Assembly: GCF_900096905.1 (NCBI RefSeq)
Contig: NZ_FMYI01000007.1
Coordinates: 57,651-121,650 of the forward strand
Reading direction: 5' to 3'
Length of the DNA stretch: 64,000 nucleotides
DNA from: Pelagirhabdus alkalitolerans
Lineage (GTDB): Bacteria > Bacillota > Bacilli > Bacillales > Amphibacillaceae
This document shows positions 1 to 7,897 of this stretch, one piece after another (positions within the stretch are counted from its first letter, which is position 1; each line of letters begins with the position of its first letter). The position numbers and the translations under genes are program-made. The notes below the pieces were generated by a model. The model was not told where the DNA came from and did no database searches. It saw nothing but the letters and a program-made list of their open reading frames with translations.

Positions 1-2
1 AT

Positions 3-377
3 GATCAATATGGACATAGTGGTGGCGATCAATTGTTGAAAATTATGGCCGATCGTTTTAGTCGTTTTGTTTCTATGAATGATGGTATTCAACTTTACCG
101 GTTGGCAGGAGATGAATTTGTCATGATAATGTTAAGTAAATCAAAAGATGAAGTTATGACATGTGGTGAAGAATTAATAGGTAATATTACCTCGCCGATT
201 CAGATTGATCAATTTGAAGAAACCATTACAGCAAGTATTGGTGTGAGTTTTTATCCGGAACATGGTTCATCACTTGATCAACTTTTAAATGTTGCTGATC
301 AAGCGATGTATAATCTGAAATATGAAGATAAAAATGGGTTGAGATTGGCACCATTATCAGGAGATGATGGTTTATGA
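3..377 (+). CDS. Diguanylate cyclase GGDEF domain (C-terminal part, cut by window edge)
   Basis: The reading frame is already open at the window edge, so the 5' end is missing. About 124 residues are visible. They carry the GGDEF-domain signature in the AGDEF form (RLAGDEFV) and the usual downstream ITASIGVSFYPEHG and ADQAMYNLKYEDKNG segments. GGDEF domains condense two GTP into cyclic di-GMP; the AGDEF variant is commonly active. No RxxD inhibitory site is evident at the expected spacing before AGDEF. The stop codon overlaps the next start (ATGA), so it is translationally coupled to the solute-binding lipoprotein that follows. Upstream sensor domains cannot be seen. Confidence 0.88.
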   Translation, partial: DQYGHSGGDQLLKIMADRFSRFVSMNDGIQLYRLAGDEFVMIMLSKSKDEVMTCGEELIGNITSPIQIDQFEETITASIGVSFYPEHGSSLDQLLNVADQAMYNLKYEDKNGLRLAPLSGDDGL

Positions 378-1630
378 AGGCTCTCATCAATGTCATGATC
401 GTATTATTTGCCTTCCTATTAACGGCATGTGCAAGTCCAGAAGTTGAAAGCTATCAAAGTGAATGGACAGAAGCAATAGATGACTCAGAGATTCAATCTG
501 AAACAGTGATCACGATTTGGACGCCTGATGATGTCGTTAACCAATCGATTGATCGCTTCAAAGAAAGATATCCGGCGCATGAGTTTGTTGTGACAGAAAT
601 TGAAGAACATGAGTTAGTTGAGCACTACCATGAAGCTATTTTGACTGATCAAGCACCAGATCTATTTATCATTCCAGAAGCAAAAGCAGGTGAATTTGCA
701 GGTATTGATGGGTTGTTTGATTTAAATGAGGAACCTTTTTTCAATCAAGCATTTCTTGATCGCCGACCTGACGAGTTGATTGACCGATATATAAATGATG
801 ATGGAGAGATGTATGCCTCCCCTATTCATTTCTTTCCATATGTCAGTTACTATCGTGCAGATTTATTTGAGGAAGCGGGGCTACCGAGTGAACCTGAGGA
901 CGTTGCCAACTTAATTCAATCAGAAGAAGGTTGGATTAAATTGGTTGAAACAATGAGAGAAGAAGGTCGGTATGTGTTTGAATCAACACAGAGTCTATTA
1001 GATTCAGCCTTAAGCATAACAAATGCTTTTGATGAGACGTACCAATATGTATACAATACAGATCCATTTCAAAAGTTGCTCAATCGATTAATGTGGATCC
1101 AAGCTGAAGGTATGAACCCAAACGTGTCTGTTTGGAATGAGAACGGTCAACAAGCTTTAAGCGATGATAAACTCGTCATGTTTCAATTGCCTACTTATGG
1201 ACATGATCATTTAGCTCGGTGGGTACCCGAACAAGAGGGGAAGTGGCGAATCACTGATTTTCCGTTAGGTATTCAAGGGTTTGATCGAGATACAGCACTT
1301 ATTGGAGCTATACCAGAGGCAAGTCGAAATAAAACAATTGCTTCAGAGATGCTTCAGCTGATTGCTGATGATCTGTTTTCAATGCATACTCATCAGTATA
1401 CACACCCATTTTTAGATCAGGATGGAATAAATCGGCTAAGTCAACGATTATTAGATAGTGACATGAATGGAAAGCCGACTATATTAGATTCTATAGCTAG
1501 GCTGCATTGGGAAAACACGATATACCGAATTACATCTGGTCATACGATGGATGAGACTATGGTGCAGGGTGTCCATAATCAATTGTTAGACACTGTTCGG
1601 AATCATCAACGAATCTTAATCAATCGTTAA
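374..1630 (+). CDS. Extracellular solute-binding lipoprotein (ABC family 1 type)
   Basis: This 418-residue protein starts with a lipoprotein signal peptide (hydrophobic stretch, lipobox LTAC with Cys19). The mature part resembles carbohydrate-binding proteins of ABC importers: VITIWTPDDVVNQSIDRF at the N-terminus of the mature domain and YASPIHFFPYVSYYRADLFEEAG in the hinge region. No permease or ATPase gene follows. The start overlaps the stop of the diguanylate cyclase, so the two are co-translated. This suggests, as inference, that the protein is an extracytoplasmic sugar or peptide sensor feeding a cyclic-di-GMP signal rather than, or as well as, a transporter component. Confidence 0.82.
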   Translation: MKALINVMIVLFAFLLTACASPEVESYQSEWTEAIDDSEIQSETVITIWTPDDVVNQSIDRFKERYPAHEFVVTEIEEHELVEHYHEAILTDQAPDLFIIPEAKAGEFAGIDGLFDLNEEPFFNQAFLDRRPDELIDRYINDDGEMYASPIHFFPYVSYYRADLFEEAGLPSEPEDVANLIQSEEGWIKLVETMREEGRYVFESTQSLLDSALSITNAFDETYQYVYNTDPFQKLLNRLMWIQAEGMNPNVSVWNENGQQALSDDKLVMFQLPTYGHDHLARWVPEQEGKWRITDFPLGIQGFDRDTALIGAIPEASRNKTIASEMLQLIADDLFSMHTHQYTHPFLDQDGINRLSQRLLDSDMNGKPTILDSIARLHWENTIYRITSGHTMDETMVQGVHNQLLDTVRNHQRILINR

Positions 1631-1638
1631 CAAAAAGG

Positions 1639-1666
1639 TTGTACATTTACCTAATTTTGCTATACT
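1639..1666 (+). promoter_or_regulatory. SigA-type promoter for the LCP gene
   Basis: TTGTAC, a 16-base spacer and TATACT lie 45 bases ahead of the start codon of the LCP gene, just after the stop of the lipoprotein gene. Confidence 0.5.
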
Positions 1667-1710
1667 AATCAGTAGTGAACGTATAATAAATAGAGATTGG
1701 ACGATCAAAC

Positions 1711-2637
1711 ATGAGTCGAATGGATCAACACAATAAACCGAAGAAAAAAAGAAATTGGTGGATATGGGGACCCATCATTGCGATATTAGTATTGATTTTG
1801 TCAGTTGGTGTTTACGCTGCTTATATTTTTTACGGTGTTCGTAATAACATTGATGGAAAAATGTACGAGTCGACTTCAGCAATTGATTCAAATTTAACCC
1901 AAAGAAAATTAGATGAACGAGAGAATTTAAATATTTTGTTATTAGGTATTGATGCGGAATCTGAAGAAGCAGGACGTTCAGATGCGATGATGGTTATGAC
2001 GCTTAAGCCAGAAACAGATGAGATGAAGTTAATCAGTATCCCACGTGATACCAGAACAACGATTGCAGGCCGTGGTACAGAAGATAAGATTAACCATGCA
2101 TTTGCTTTTGGTGGCGCTGATATGGCGATTGAAACGGTTGAGAACTTTTTAGATATCGGACTTGATTACTTTGTTCGTATCAATATGGATGGTTTGGAAG
2201 AATTGGTTGATGAGCTAGGAACGATTACAGTCGATAACCAGTTTAGTTTTGATCAAGGAGGTTATCATTTCCCTGAAGGTCCTGTTGAGATGGATGGGGA
2301 TAAGACGATGAGTTATGTTCGGATGAGAAAACATGACCCAGATGGTGACTTTGGCCGTGCTGAGCGTCAACGAATGGTGATAGAAGCAATGATTAATGAA
2401 GGTGCAACGATGGCAAACGCTGCACGTATTGTTGAGCTAACAGACATTTTAGGTAACAATATGGGAACGAATATGGAGTTTAATGATATGATCACGTTAA
2501 TGCAACATTACCGTAACACAAGACGAAATATGGAAAGTTATCAAGTCCAAGGATCTGGTACAACAATTAATGGCATCTATTATTATATCGTTGATGATGA
2601 AGAACGTGAGAACGTTAGAGAAATGATTGAGTCATAA
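1711..2637 (+). CDS. LytR-CpsA-Psr (LCP) family cell-wall polymer ligase
   Basis: LCP proteins are membrane-anchored phosphotransferases that move undecaprenyl-linked teichoic acid or capsule polymers onto peptidoglycan on the outer face of the membrane. The 308-residue product has a basic N-terminus, one membrane segment (about residues 17-40) and an LCP domain containing ILLLGIDAESEEAGRSDAMM, SIPRDTR and the conserved arginine-rich GRAERQRMVIEAM helix. Length and arrangement match the TagT/TagU/TagV group; which paralogue it is cannot be told. It has its own promoter. No strong ribosome site precedes the ATG at 1711, so the ATG at 1720 is an alternative start. Confidence 0.92.
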   Translation: MSRMDQHNKPKKKRNWWIWGPIIAILVLILSVGVYAAYIFYGVRNNIDGKMYESTSAIDSNLTQRKLDERENLNILLLGIDAESEEAGRSDAMMVMTLKPETDEMKLISIPRDTRTTIAGRGTEDKINHAFAFGGADMAIETVENFLDIGLDYFVRINMDGLEELVDELGTITVDNQFSFDQGGYHFPEGPVEMDGDKTMSYVRMRKHDPDGDFGRAERQRMVIEAMINEGATMANAARIVELTDILGNNMGTNMEFNDMITLMQHYRNTRRNMESYQVQGSGTTINGIYYYIVDDEERENVREMIES

Positions 2638-2642
2638 ATAAA

Positions 2643-2923
2643 GAGTCTGAGACAAAAGTAAATAAGTCAATGTAATAGCCGGACAAAAATAGTATTTTAA
2701 CTATTTTTTGTCCGGCTATTTGTTTACATATTTCACAGCAATCTGGAATGGACGAGACTCTTGCGGGAAAAGCACGAGCTGAAGATCCACTTTAGAAGCG
2801 ATTTTTGCTTCTAAAGTTAGCTGAGTCCGCGTGAGCAGAAAGGGAGTCCATTTCAGATTGCGGTGAACTTTTGATCGGATTGTTCGTGTTTTAAGATATT
2901 CATTTTTGTTTTGTCCCAGACTC
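2643..2923. repeat. Nested inverted-repeat unit containing dispersed repeat copy A
   Basis: A 15-base arm (GAGTCTGAGACAAAA, 2643-2657) is matched with one mismatch by its inverse at 2909-2923, followed by TTTTTT. The arms enclose a 17-base hairpin (2676-2718, TAGCCGGACAAAAATAG and inverse) and the dispersed repeat at 2738-2861. The outer arms plus T-run may act as a terminator for the LCP gene, and in the other direction for the minus-strand gene that ends at 2933. Confidence 0.7.
2738..2861 (+). repeat. Dispersed hairpin repeat, copy A
   Basis: Ends are 16-base inverted arms (2738-2753 and 2846-2861, one mismatch). The core reads TTGCGGGAAAAGCACGAGCT, then GAAGATCCAC, then a stem CTTTAGAAGC/GCTTCTAAAG and GTTAGCTGAG. 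Related copies lie at 34599-34718, 49927-50048 (inverted) and 50141-50260. Confidence 0.8.
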
Positions 2924-2932
2924 TTTTTTGAT

Positions 2933-3733
2933 TTAGTTCGGAATGATTAATTCAACTTCTACTCCATAATGGTCTGAGATGACGGGTTTATTTTGACCGT
3001 TGAAAATAGCAAATGATGAATCAACATTAATCGTTTGGTTAGTAAAAATATAATCAATTCGTTTGTCTTTTGCACTATCTTTCCAACCATCAATTGCACC
3101 TGGTACGGTTATACCATTATCTTTTTCTTTAGCCAGTGTGTATGTATCTAGCCAGTTATGATTTAGCATGAACCTATAACCTTCACTTTGATGGGTTGAT
3201 TCTGTGTTGAAATCCCCCATTAAAAAGGTGAGTCTCTCAAGATTTGTTGCATCTAAAAGACGCTTGAATTGTTTTGCGGCAGGTTCATCTTTATCTTCCC
3301 AAAACCCTAAATGGACGCTAAATACATCGATTAATTTTTGATTAGATTCAATCGTTAATTTTAAAGCGACCCTCGTTTTCCAATCATTCACGTCTTGACT
3401 ATCGCTAAGGAAAATCACGTCTTCATCTATAATGGGTAATCGTGTAATCAGAGCGACACCTTCCTCGTAAATATCATAGCCGATATGGGCTTGAGCCCAG
3501 CGCATATGATATGTGGATGCACTCTTTTTGTTTAATTGATCCACTAATAATTGTCCATAATGATCGTCATGAATTAAAGAATCATTTAAAGGAAGTGAGT
3601 CAATTAATTGACTCACTTCTTGTAATGCAATCACGTCGTACCCTTTTTGAACAATTTCATCAGCCAGTATTGTGATCTTATCGAGTTGATGTGTTTCTTG
3701 CCAACTGTGGGCATTTAAAGTTAAAAGTTTCAT
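2933..3733 (-). CDS. Endonuclease/exonuclease/phosphatase (EEP) family protein
   Basis: The 266-residue product has the DNase I-like EEP fold motifs in order: TLNAHSW near the N-terminus, VIALQEVSQ (metal-binding Glu), LMGDFNTE (catalytic Asp/Asn) and ISDHYGVEVEL (catalytic Asp-His) at the C-terminus. The family includes nucleases, sphingomyelinases and phosphodiesterases, so the substrate is open. There is no signal peptide. It lies 11 bases downstream of the PTS gene with its own ribosome site (AGGTGAAAAGGAA), so the two form an operon. Such pairs suggest a sugar-phosphate or nucleotide phosphodiesterase, but this is inference. Confidence 0.85.
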   Translation of the reverse strand: MKLLTLNAHSWQETHQLDKITILADEIVQKGYDVIALQEVSQLIDSLPLNDSLIHDDHYGQLLVDQLNKKSASTYHMRWAQAHIGYDIYEEGVALITRLPIIDEDVIFLSDSQDVNDWKTRVALKLTIESNQKLIDVFSVHLGFWEDKDEPAAKQFKRLLDATNLERLTFLMGDFNTESTHQSEGYRFMLNHNWLDTYTLAKEKDNGITVPGAIDGWKDSAKDKRIDYIFTNQTINVDSSFAIFNGQNKPVISDHYGVEVELIIPN

Positions 3734-3744
3734 TTCCTTTTCAC

Positions 3745-5388
3745 CTATCCTAAGTAATCTTGTACTTCTGATTTTAACACATCAGCTTTAGGGCCATAAA
3801 TTGCTTGAACACCTTTATCTTTAAAGACAAGACCTAGAGCGCCGTTTTGTTTCCAATCTTTTTCTCCACTAACGAGATTACGATCTTTTACGGTCACACG
3901 TAAGCGTGTCATACACGCATCGACATCTTCAATGTTATCTGCACCACCTAATAGTTGAACAATTTGGTGTGCTTGTGTACCTGATTTACCTTCGGTGCTA
4001 TCTGGTTTCTCATCAGATGATGCATCTTCATCTGTATAATTCCCCGCACGTCCTGGTGTTGGCATGTTGAAACGACGAATTAAGAAGTTAAATATGAAGT
4101 AAGTTGCAAATAAGAAAATAATATTGACGATAATAAAGTTAACTAAGTCCATAATGAGTCCAGCATTAATCGTCATAGGTAATCGTGTTAAAAATTCAAT
4201 GTTACCGAAAGTATGAATACGTAGGTTGACAATATCAGCCATCGCAAACGCAACACCTGCTAAAATGGCATACACACCATATAGAAGTGGGGCAGCAAAC
4301 ATAAACATAAATTCAATTGGTTCTGTAACACCCGTTAAAAAGACAGCAAGTCCAGCAGATAAAAACATCGATTTATATTTTGTCTTTTTATCTGCATCGA
4401 CATTTTTATACATTGCATAGGCAGCACCGATTAAAGTGGACGTACTTAAAATCATTTGCCCGACTTTAAAACGAGCAGGTGTGACATCACTTAAAAGGGC
4501 TTCATAAGCTGCGGTATCTCCTGCAGCACGTAAATTATTTAAATCTGAAACCCAAGCAAGCCATAATGGATCTTGACCTGCGACAACATTACCAGCGTTT
4601 GAGCCTGTTAAAATTGTGTACATACCACCGAGCTCAGTATAGTTCAACGGCACCGTTAACATATGATGAAGACCGAATGGAAGTAGGAGACGTTCCAACG
4701 TACCGAATACAAATGGTGCGACAATCGGTGCTGAATCACGTGATCCTGCAATCCATTCACCAAAATCATTTAATAATCCTTGGATAAATGGCCAAAAGAG
4801 AGAAAGTACAATCGCAACAATGACTGACCATAGTAAGACAACAAATGGAACGAAGCGTTTACCGTTAAAGAAGGCAAGTGCTTCTGGTAATTTTGAAAAG
4901 TTATAATATTTATTGAACACCATCGCGCCGATAAAACCAGAAATAATACCGACGAATACACCCATATTTAATGCAGGCGCTTCCAGAATCGTCGTAAAAT
5001 AATCGCTTACAATTAATTCACTACCAAAAAGTGAAGTCGTAACGGCTTCTGGGTCGTTAACCATATCTGGACTGACATTGAAAATAGCGCCGGTAATACG
5101 GTTAATTAAGATGAAAGCGAGTAATGCGGCAAAAGCACCACCAGCACGTTCTTTCGCCCAAGAACCACCGATTGCAACAGCGAAGAGAATGTGAAGGTTT
5201 CCGATTATCGCCCAACCCATTTCTTCCATAACACGACCGATTGCGATAATGAATTCAAGATCACCACCAGCCATTTCGACGACTTTACCTAGCGAAATCA
5301 TAATACCAGCGACTGGCATGACAGCCACGACAACAAGCAGAACTTTACCTAGTTTCTGCCAAAAATCAAACGAGCCAAACTTTTTCAT
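3745..5388 (-). CDS. PTS transporter EIIBC, maltose/alpha-glucoside (glucose-superfamily) type
   Basis: Membrane sugar permease that phosphorylates its sugar during uptake. The EIIC domain (about residues 1-430) contains the typical N-terminus FDFWQKLGKVLLVVVAVMPV and many membrane segments, including GTLERLLLPFGLHHM. The C-terminal EIIB domain (about 465-547) carries the phosphocysteine motif VDACMTRLRVTVKD. There is no EIIA domain, so a separate glucose-type EIIA must supply phosphate. The start at 5388 is chosen because GAGGGGGAAC lies just upstream; an in-frame codon at 5430 lies inside the operator. Maltose or another alpha-glucoside is the likeliest sugar, but glucose or trehalose cannot be excluded. 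Confidence 0.88.
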   Translation of the reverse strand: MKKFGSFDFWQKLGKVLLVVVAVMPVAGIMISLGKVVEMAGGDLEFIIAIGRVMEEMGWAIIGNLHILFAVAIGGSWAKERAGGAFAALLAFILINRITGAIFNVSPDMVNDPEAVTTSLFGSELIVSDYFTTILEAPALNMGVFVGIISGFIGAMVFNKYYNFSKLPEALAFFNGKRFVPFVVLLWSVIVAIVLSLFWPFIQGLLNDFGEWIAGSRDSAPIVAPFVFGTLERLLLPFGLHHMLTVPLNYTELGGMYTILTGSNAGNVVAGQDPLWLAWVSDLNNLRAAGDTAAYEALLSDVTPARFKVGQMILSTSTLIGAAYAMYKNVDADKKTKYKSMFLSAGLAVFLTGVTEPIEFMFMFAAPLLYGVYAILAGVAFAMADIVNLRIHTFGNIEFLTRLPMTINAGLIMDLVNFIIVNIIFLFATYFIFNFLIRRFNMPTPGRAGNYTDEDASSDEKPDSTEGKSGTQAHQIVQLLGGADNIEDVDACMTRLRVTVKDRNLVSGEKDWKQNGALGLVFKDKGVQAIYGPKADVLKSEVQDYLG

Positions 5389-5409
5389 TTTTAGTTCCCC
5401 CTCAGTGTT

Positions 5410-5431
5410 ATTGTGCATACGGTTGCACAAT
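5410..5431 (-). promoter_or_regulatory. Palindromic operator in the PTS 5' region
   Basis: Perfect 8-base inverted repeat ATTGTGCA / TGCACAAT with a 6-base centre, lying between the -10 box and the PTS start. Position and symmetry suggest a repressor site, for example of a LacI/MalR or GntR family regulator that is not encoded nearby. Confidence 0.6.
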
Positions 5432-5445
5432 TTCTATCTAAGAGC

Positions 5446-5474
5446 ATTTTAATTTAAAAAATAGAAACATGCAA
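5446..5474 (-). promoter_or_regulatory. SigA-type promoter of the PTS operon
   Basis: On the minus strand TTGCAT, a 17-base spacer and TAAAAT are followed 14 bases later by the palindromic operator at 5410-5431, so a bound repressor would cover the start of the transcript. Confidence 0.6.
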
Positions 5475-5604
5475 GGGTTTTCTTAAAACAAATTTTGGAA
5501 TAAGAAAAAGTAATCTGTGATAATGGGTATTTTTCCACATATGTCGACTTTATTTATCTGAAAATTTAAATTACATTAGAATTTTATCTTGAAACAACAT
5601 AGAA

Positions 5605-5618
5605 AGAAAACGATTGCA
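5605..5618. promoter_or_regulatory. Possible CcpA (cre) site between PTS and DUF1538 genes
   Basis: AGAAAACGATTGCA matches the cre consensus TGWAANCGNTNWCA at 12 of 14 positions. It lies in the roughly 300-base divergent gap; apart from this, the PTS promoter and its operator I see no other feature in that gap. Confidence 0.4.
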
Positions 5619-5738
5619 CTAATATTGTGAATTGATCTCTGTATAGAATATATAAGTCCCGCCATCAAACGGTTGTTTTACTAACAATCAAGCGATTTTA
5701 TTGATATAATGAAAAAAAAGACATAAAGGGGAAAGATT

Positions 5739-6431
5739 GTGGATACATTAAAAGAAACATTCTTCGAAGTACTCGGCTCGATGATGCCACTAACCGTGGC
5801 CATTATTGTACTGCAATTTACCATGATTTCAATGCCAACAGATTTATTTATCCAATTTATATTAGGTGCGGTTATGGCAACAGTAGGTATTTATCTCTTT
5901 TTACTCGGTGTACAAGTAGGGCTGTCGCCTGTAGGTGAGATGATTGGTTCTGCGCTATCCAAAACGCGTAATATTTATTTGATTGTCATTTTTGGATTTC
6001 TGCTCGGTTTTGTTGTGACAGTGGCAGAACCAGGTGTGCAAGTGTTGAGTCAACAAGTTGATATTGTATCAGATGGTGATGTGTCATCATTTATTTTAAT
6101 TTTATTCGTATCGATCGGTGTGGGCTTTTCTGTCGCTTTTGCACTTTTACGAATTGTATTTAATATTTCATTGCTACTATTACTATCGATTGGCTACACG
6201 ATCATTTTTATTTTAGCGTTATGGGCACCCGCGAATTTTGTGCCGATCTCTTTAGATGCGGGTGGTGCGACAACAGGTGCAATGGCTGTTCCTTTTATAC
6301 TCGCACTTGGTGTCGGTTTAACGTCCGTTTTAAGAGGAAAAGCAAGTTCTGGTGATAGCTTTGGATTAATTGCATTAGCATCGATTGGCCCTGTTATTTC
6401 GGTTCTACTGTTAGGGGTGATGTATGGATGA
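5739..6431 (+). CDS. DUF1538 family membrane protein (first copy)
   Basis: 230-residue integral membrane protein with about six to seven hydrophobic segments. It has family hallmarks: GVQVGLSPVGEMIG, VTVAEPGVQVLSQQV and DAGGATTGAMAVPFILALGVG. The function of DUF1538 is unknown; the repeated glycine- and Glu-Pro-containing motifs suggest a channel or transporter. Start is GTG with AAAGGGGAAAG upstream. The stop overlaps the start of a second DUF1538 gene (ATGA), and a P-II protein follows, so the three form one coupled operon. Many relatives are a single fused protein of about double length; here the halves are split. Confidence 0.82.
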   Translation: MDTLKETFFEVLGSMMPLTVAIIVLQFTMISMPTDLFIQFILGAVMATVGIYLFLLGVQVGLSPVGEMIGSALSKTRNIYLIVIFGFLLGFVVTVAEPGVQVLSQQVDIVSDGDVSSFILILFVSIGVGFSVAFALLRIVFNISLLLLLSIGYTIIFILALWAPANFVPISLDAGGATTGAMAVPFILALGVGLTSVLRGKASSGDSFGLIALASIGPVISVLLLGVMYG

Positions 6432-7156
6432 TAGTTGAATTGTTTACTGGTTTTGACCAAACGTTAATCGATGTTTTTTTCGCTCTTTTTCCATTACTCG
6501 TTTTGTTCTTTGTCTTTCAAATTTTCTTTCTGCGTTTAAAAATGCGTAAAGTGATCGATACATTAGTCGGGTTTTTGCTAGCATATGTAGGGCTGGCGTT
6601 ATTTTTACAAGGCGTTAATCGCGGGTTTTTACCTGTCGGTGAAACAGTGGGAAAAATATTTGGTAATATGGAAGCGACTTGGCTCACGGTTGTTATTGGC
6701 TTTATTTTAGGTTTTATGGCAGCGTATGCCGAACCGGCTGTTAAAGTACATATTAAACAAGTCGAAAAAGTAACAGGTGGTTCGATACCCTCTCGTCTGT
6801 TGCTCTACACCATTTCAATTGGTGTCGGCTTGTCGATCGCAATGTCGATGATTAAGATTGTGTTTGGTTTTTCGATTTGGTATTACGTCTTACCGGGTTA
6901 TATCATTGCGTTTTTATTAGCACGTCGAACATCTAAGTTGTTTACAGCGATTGCATTTGATTCAGGCGGCATTGTGACCGGACCGATGATCGCAACGTTT
7001 ATGTTGGCATTATTTGTCGGGCTGGCCACTGCAACACCAGGTCGGGATGCTGTACTAGATGGTTTTGGTATGATTGCCTTAGTTGCGCTCTCACCTATTC
7101 TTTCTGTTTTAATATTAGGCCACTTATTTCAATCAAGTAAGGAGACACGGTCATGA
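6428..7156 (+). CDS. DUF1538 family membrane protein (second copy)
   Basis: 242-residue membrane protein homologous to the preceding gene: GVNRGFLPVGETVG, AAYAEPAVKVHIKQVEKV and FDSGGIVTGPMIATFMLAL align with the first copy. The two probably assemble as a heteromeric pair of inverted or tandem halves (inference). It overlaps its upstream neighbour by four bases and its downstream P-II neighbour by four bases, indicating fixed stoichiometry. Confidence 0.82.
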   Translation: MIVELFTGFDQTLIDVFFALFPLLVLFFVFQIFFLRLKMRKVIDTLVGFLLAYVGLALFLQGVNRGFLPVGETVGKIFGNMEATWLTVVIGFILGFMAAYAEPAVKVHIKQVEKVTGGSIPSRLLLYTISIGVGLSIAMSMIKIVFGFSIWYYVLPGYIIAFLLARRTSKLFTAIAFDSGGIVTGPMIATFMLALFVGLATATPGRDAVLDGFGMIALVALSPILSVLILGHLFQSSKETRS

Positions 7157-7881
7157 TTGAACGTATTCAAGATCATAAATTAATTATTTCTATCGTCAAA
7201 AAGAACCAAGCAAAAAAGGTTGTCCATGCAACGAGACTTCAAGGTGCTCAAGGTGGTACGACTGTCCAGGCATCTGGGTTTAGACTGAATGAAAAAAAAC
7301 GTATTCTCGGTGTCCCTGTTACAAGAGAACGTGAAGTCGTATTTACGGTCGTATCAGAAAGTATCTATGTTGATGTATTAACAGCGATTGAGACATCGGC
7401 AAAGATTGATAAAAAAACACCAGGGATTGTCGCGGTTATCGATATAAAGAAAGTGATGGGCATTTCTCACTTAACAGGTCATGAGATTAAGGATTGCAGT
7501 AAGGAGGGCGAACTGATGGAAACAGAGAAAAAGCAGATTCAACACGATTTAATTGTGACGATCGTCAATAATGGTGATGCTGAAGAAGTGATTGATGCTG
7601 CAAGAAAAGCAGGAGCTGATGGTGGGACGATTATTCACGGACGAGGCACTGGGATTCACGAGAAAGCTAAATTATTTAATATTATGATTGAACCCGAGAA
7701 AGATATGGTGTTAACATTGGTCGATCGAAATAGTACGACTGAAGTACTAGATGTGATTAATCGTGATGTCGGACTGAGTGAACCGGGTAAGGGAATCGCT
7801 TTTGTGTTAGAAGTAGAGAAAACGATCGGGATCAATCATTTATTTAATGAAAAATTAGCGCAAGTTTACAACGAAGATTAA
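7153..7881 (+). CDS. Tandem double P-II-like regulatory protein
   Basis: 242 residues made of two P-II/GlnB-like ferredoxin-fold domains. The first (about 1-115) has HKLIISIVKKNQAKKVVHAT and QGAQGGTTVQASG; the second (about 125-242) has HDLIVTIVNNGDAEEVIDAA and AGADGGTIIHGRG. P-II proteins bind nucleotides and control membrane transporters and enzymes by trimer docking. Start overlaps the DUF1538 stop, so it most likely senses a cytoplasmic signal and gates the DUF1538 pair. It is not a classic GlnB: the T-loop tyrosine region differs and the nitrogen genes amtB/glnA are absent here. Confidence 0.8.
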   Translation: MIERIQDHKLIISIVKKNQAKKVVHATRLQGAQGGTTVQASGFRLNEKKRILGVPVTREREVVFTVVSESIYVDVLTAIETSAKIDKKTPGIVAVIDIKKVMGISHLTGHEIKDCSKEGELMETEKKQIQHDLIVTIVNNGDAEEVIDAARKAGADGGTIIHGRGTGIHEKAKLFNIMIEPEKDMVLTLVDRNSTTEVLDVINRDVGLSEPGKGIAFVLEVEKTIGINHLFNEKLAQVYNED

Positions 7882-7897
7882 CGAAAAGGAGTTTGAC

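Noticed and set aside
5601..5640. Riboswitch or T-box before the DUF1538 operon
   Set aside because: The short leader has no T-box motif (TGGN) or terminator; only a cre-like element is visible.
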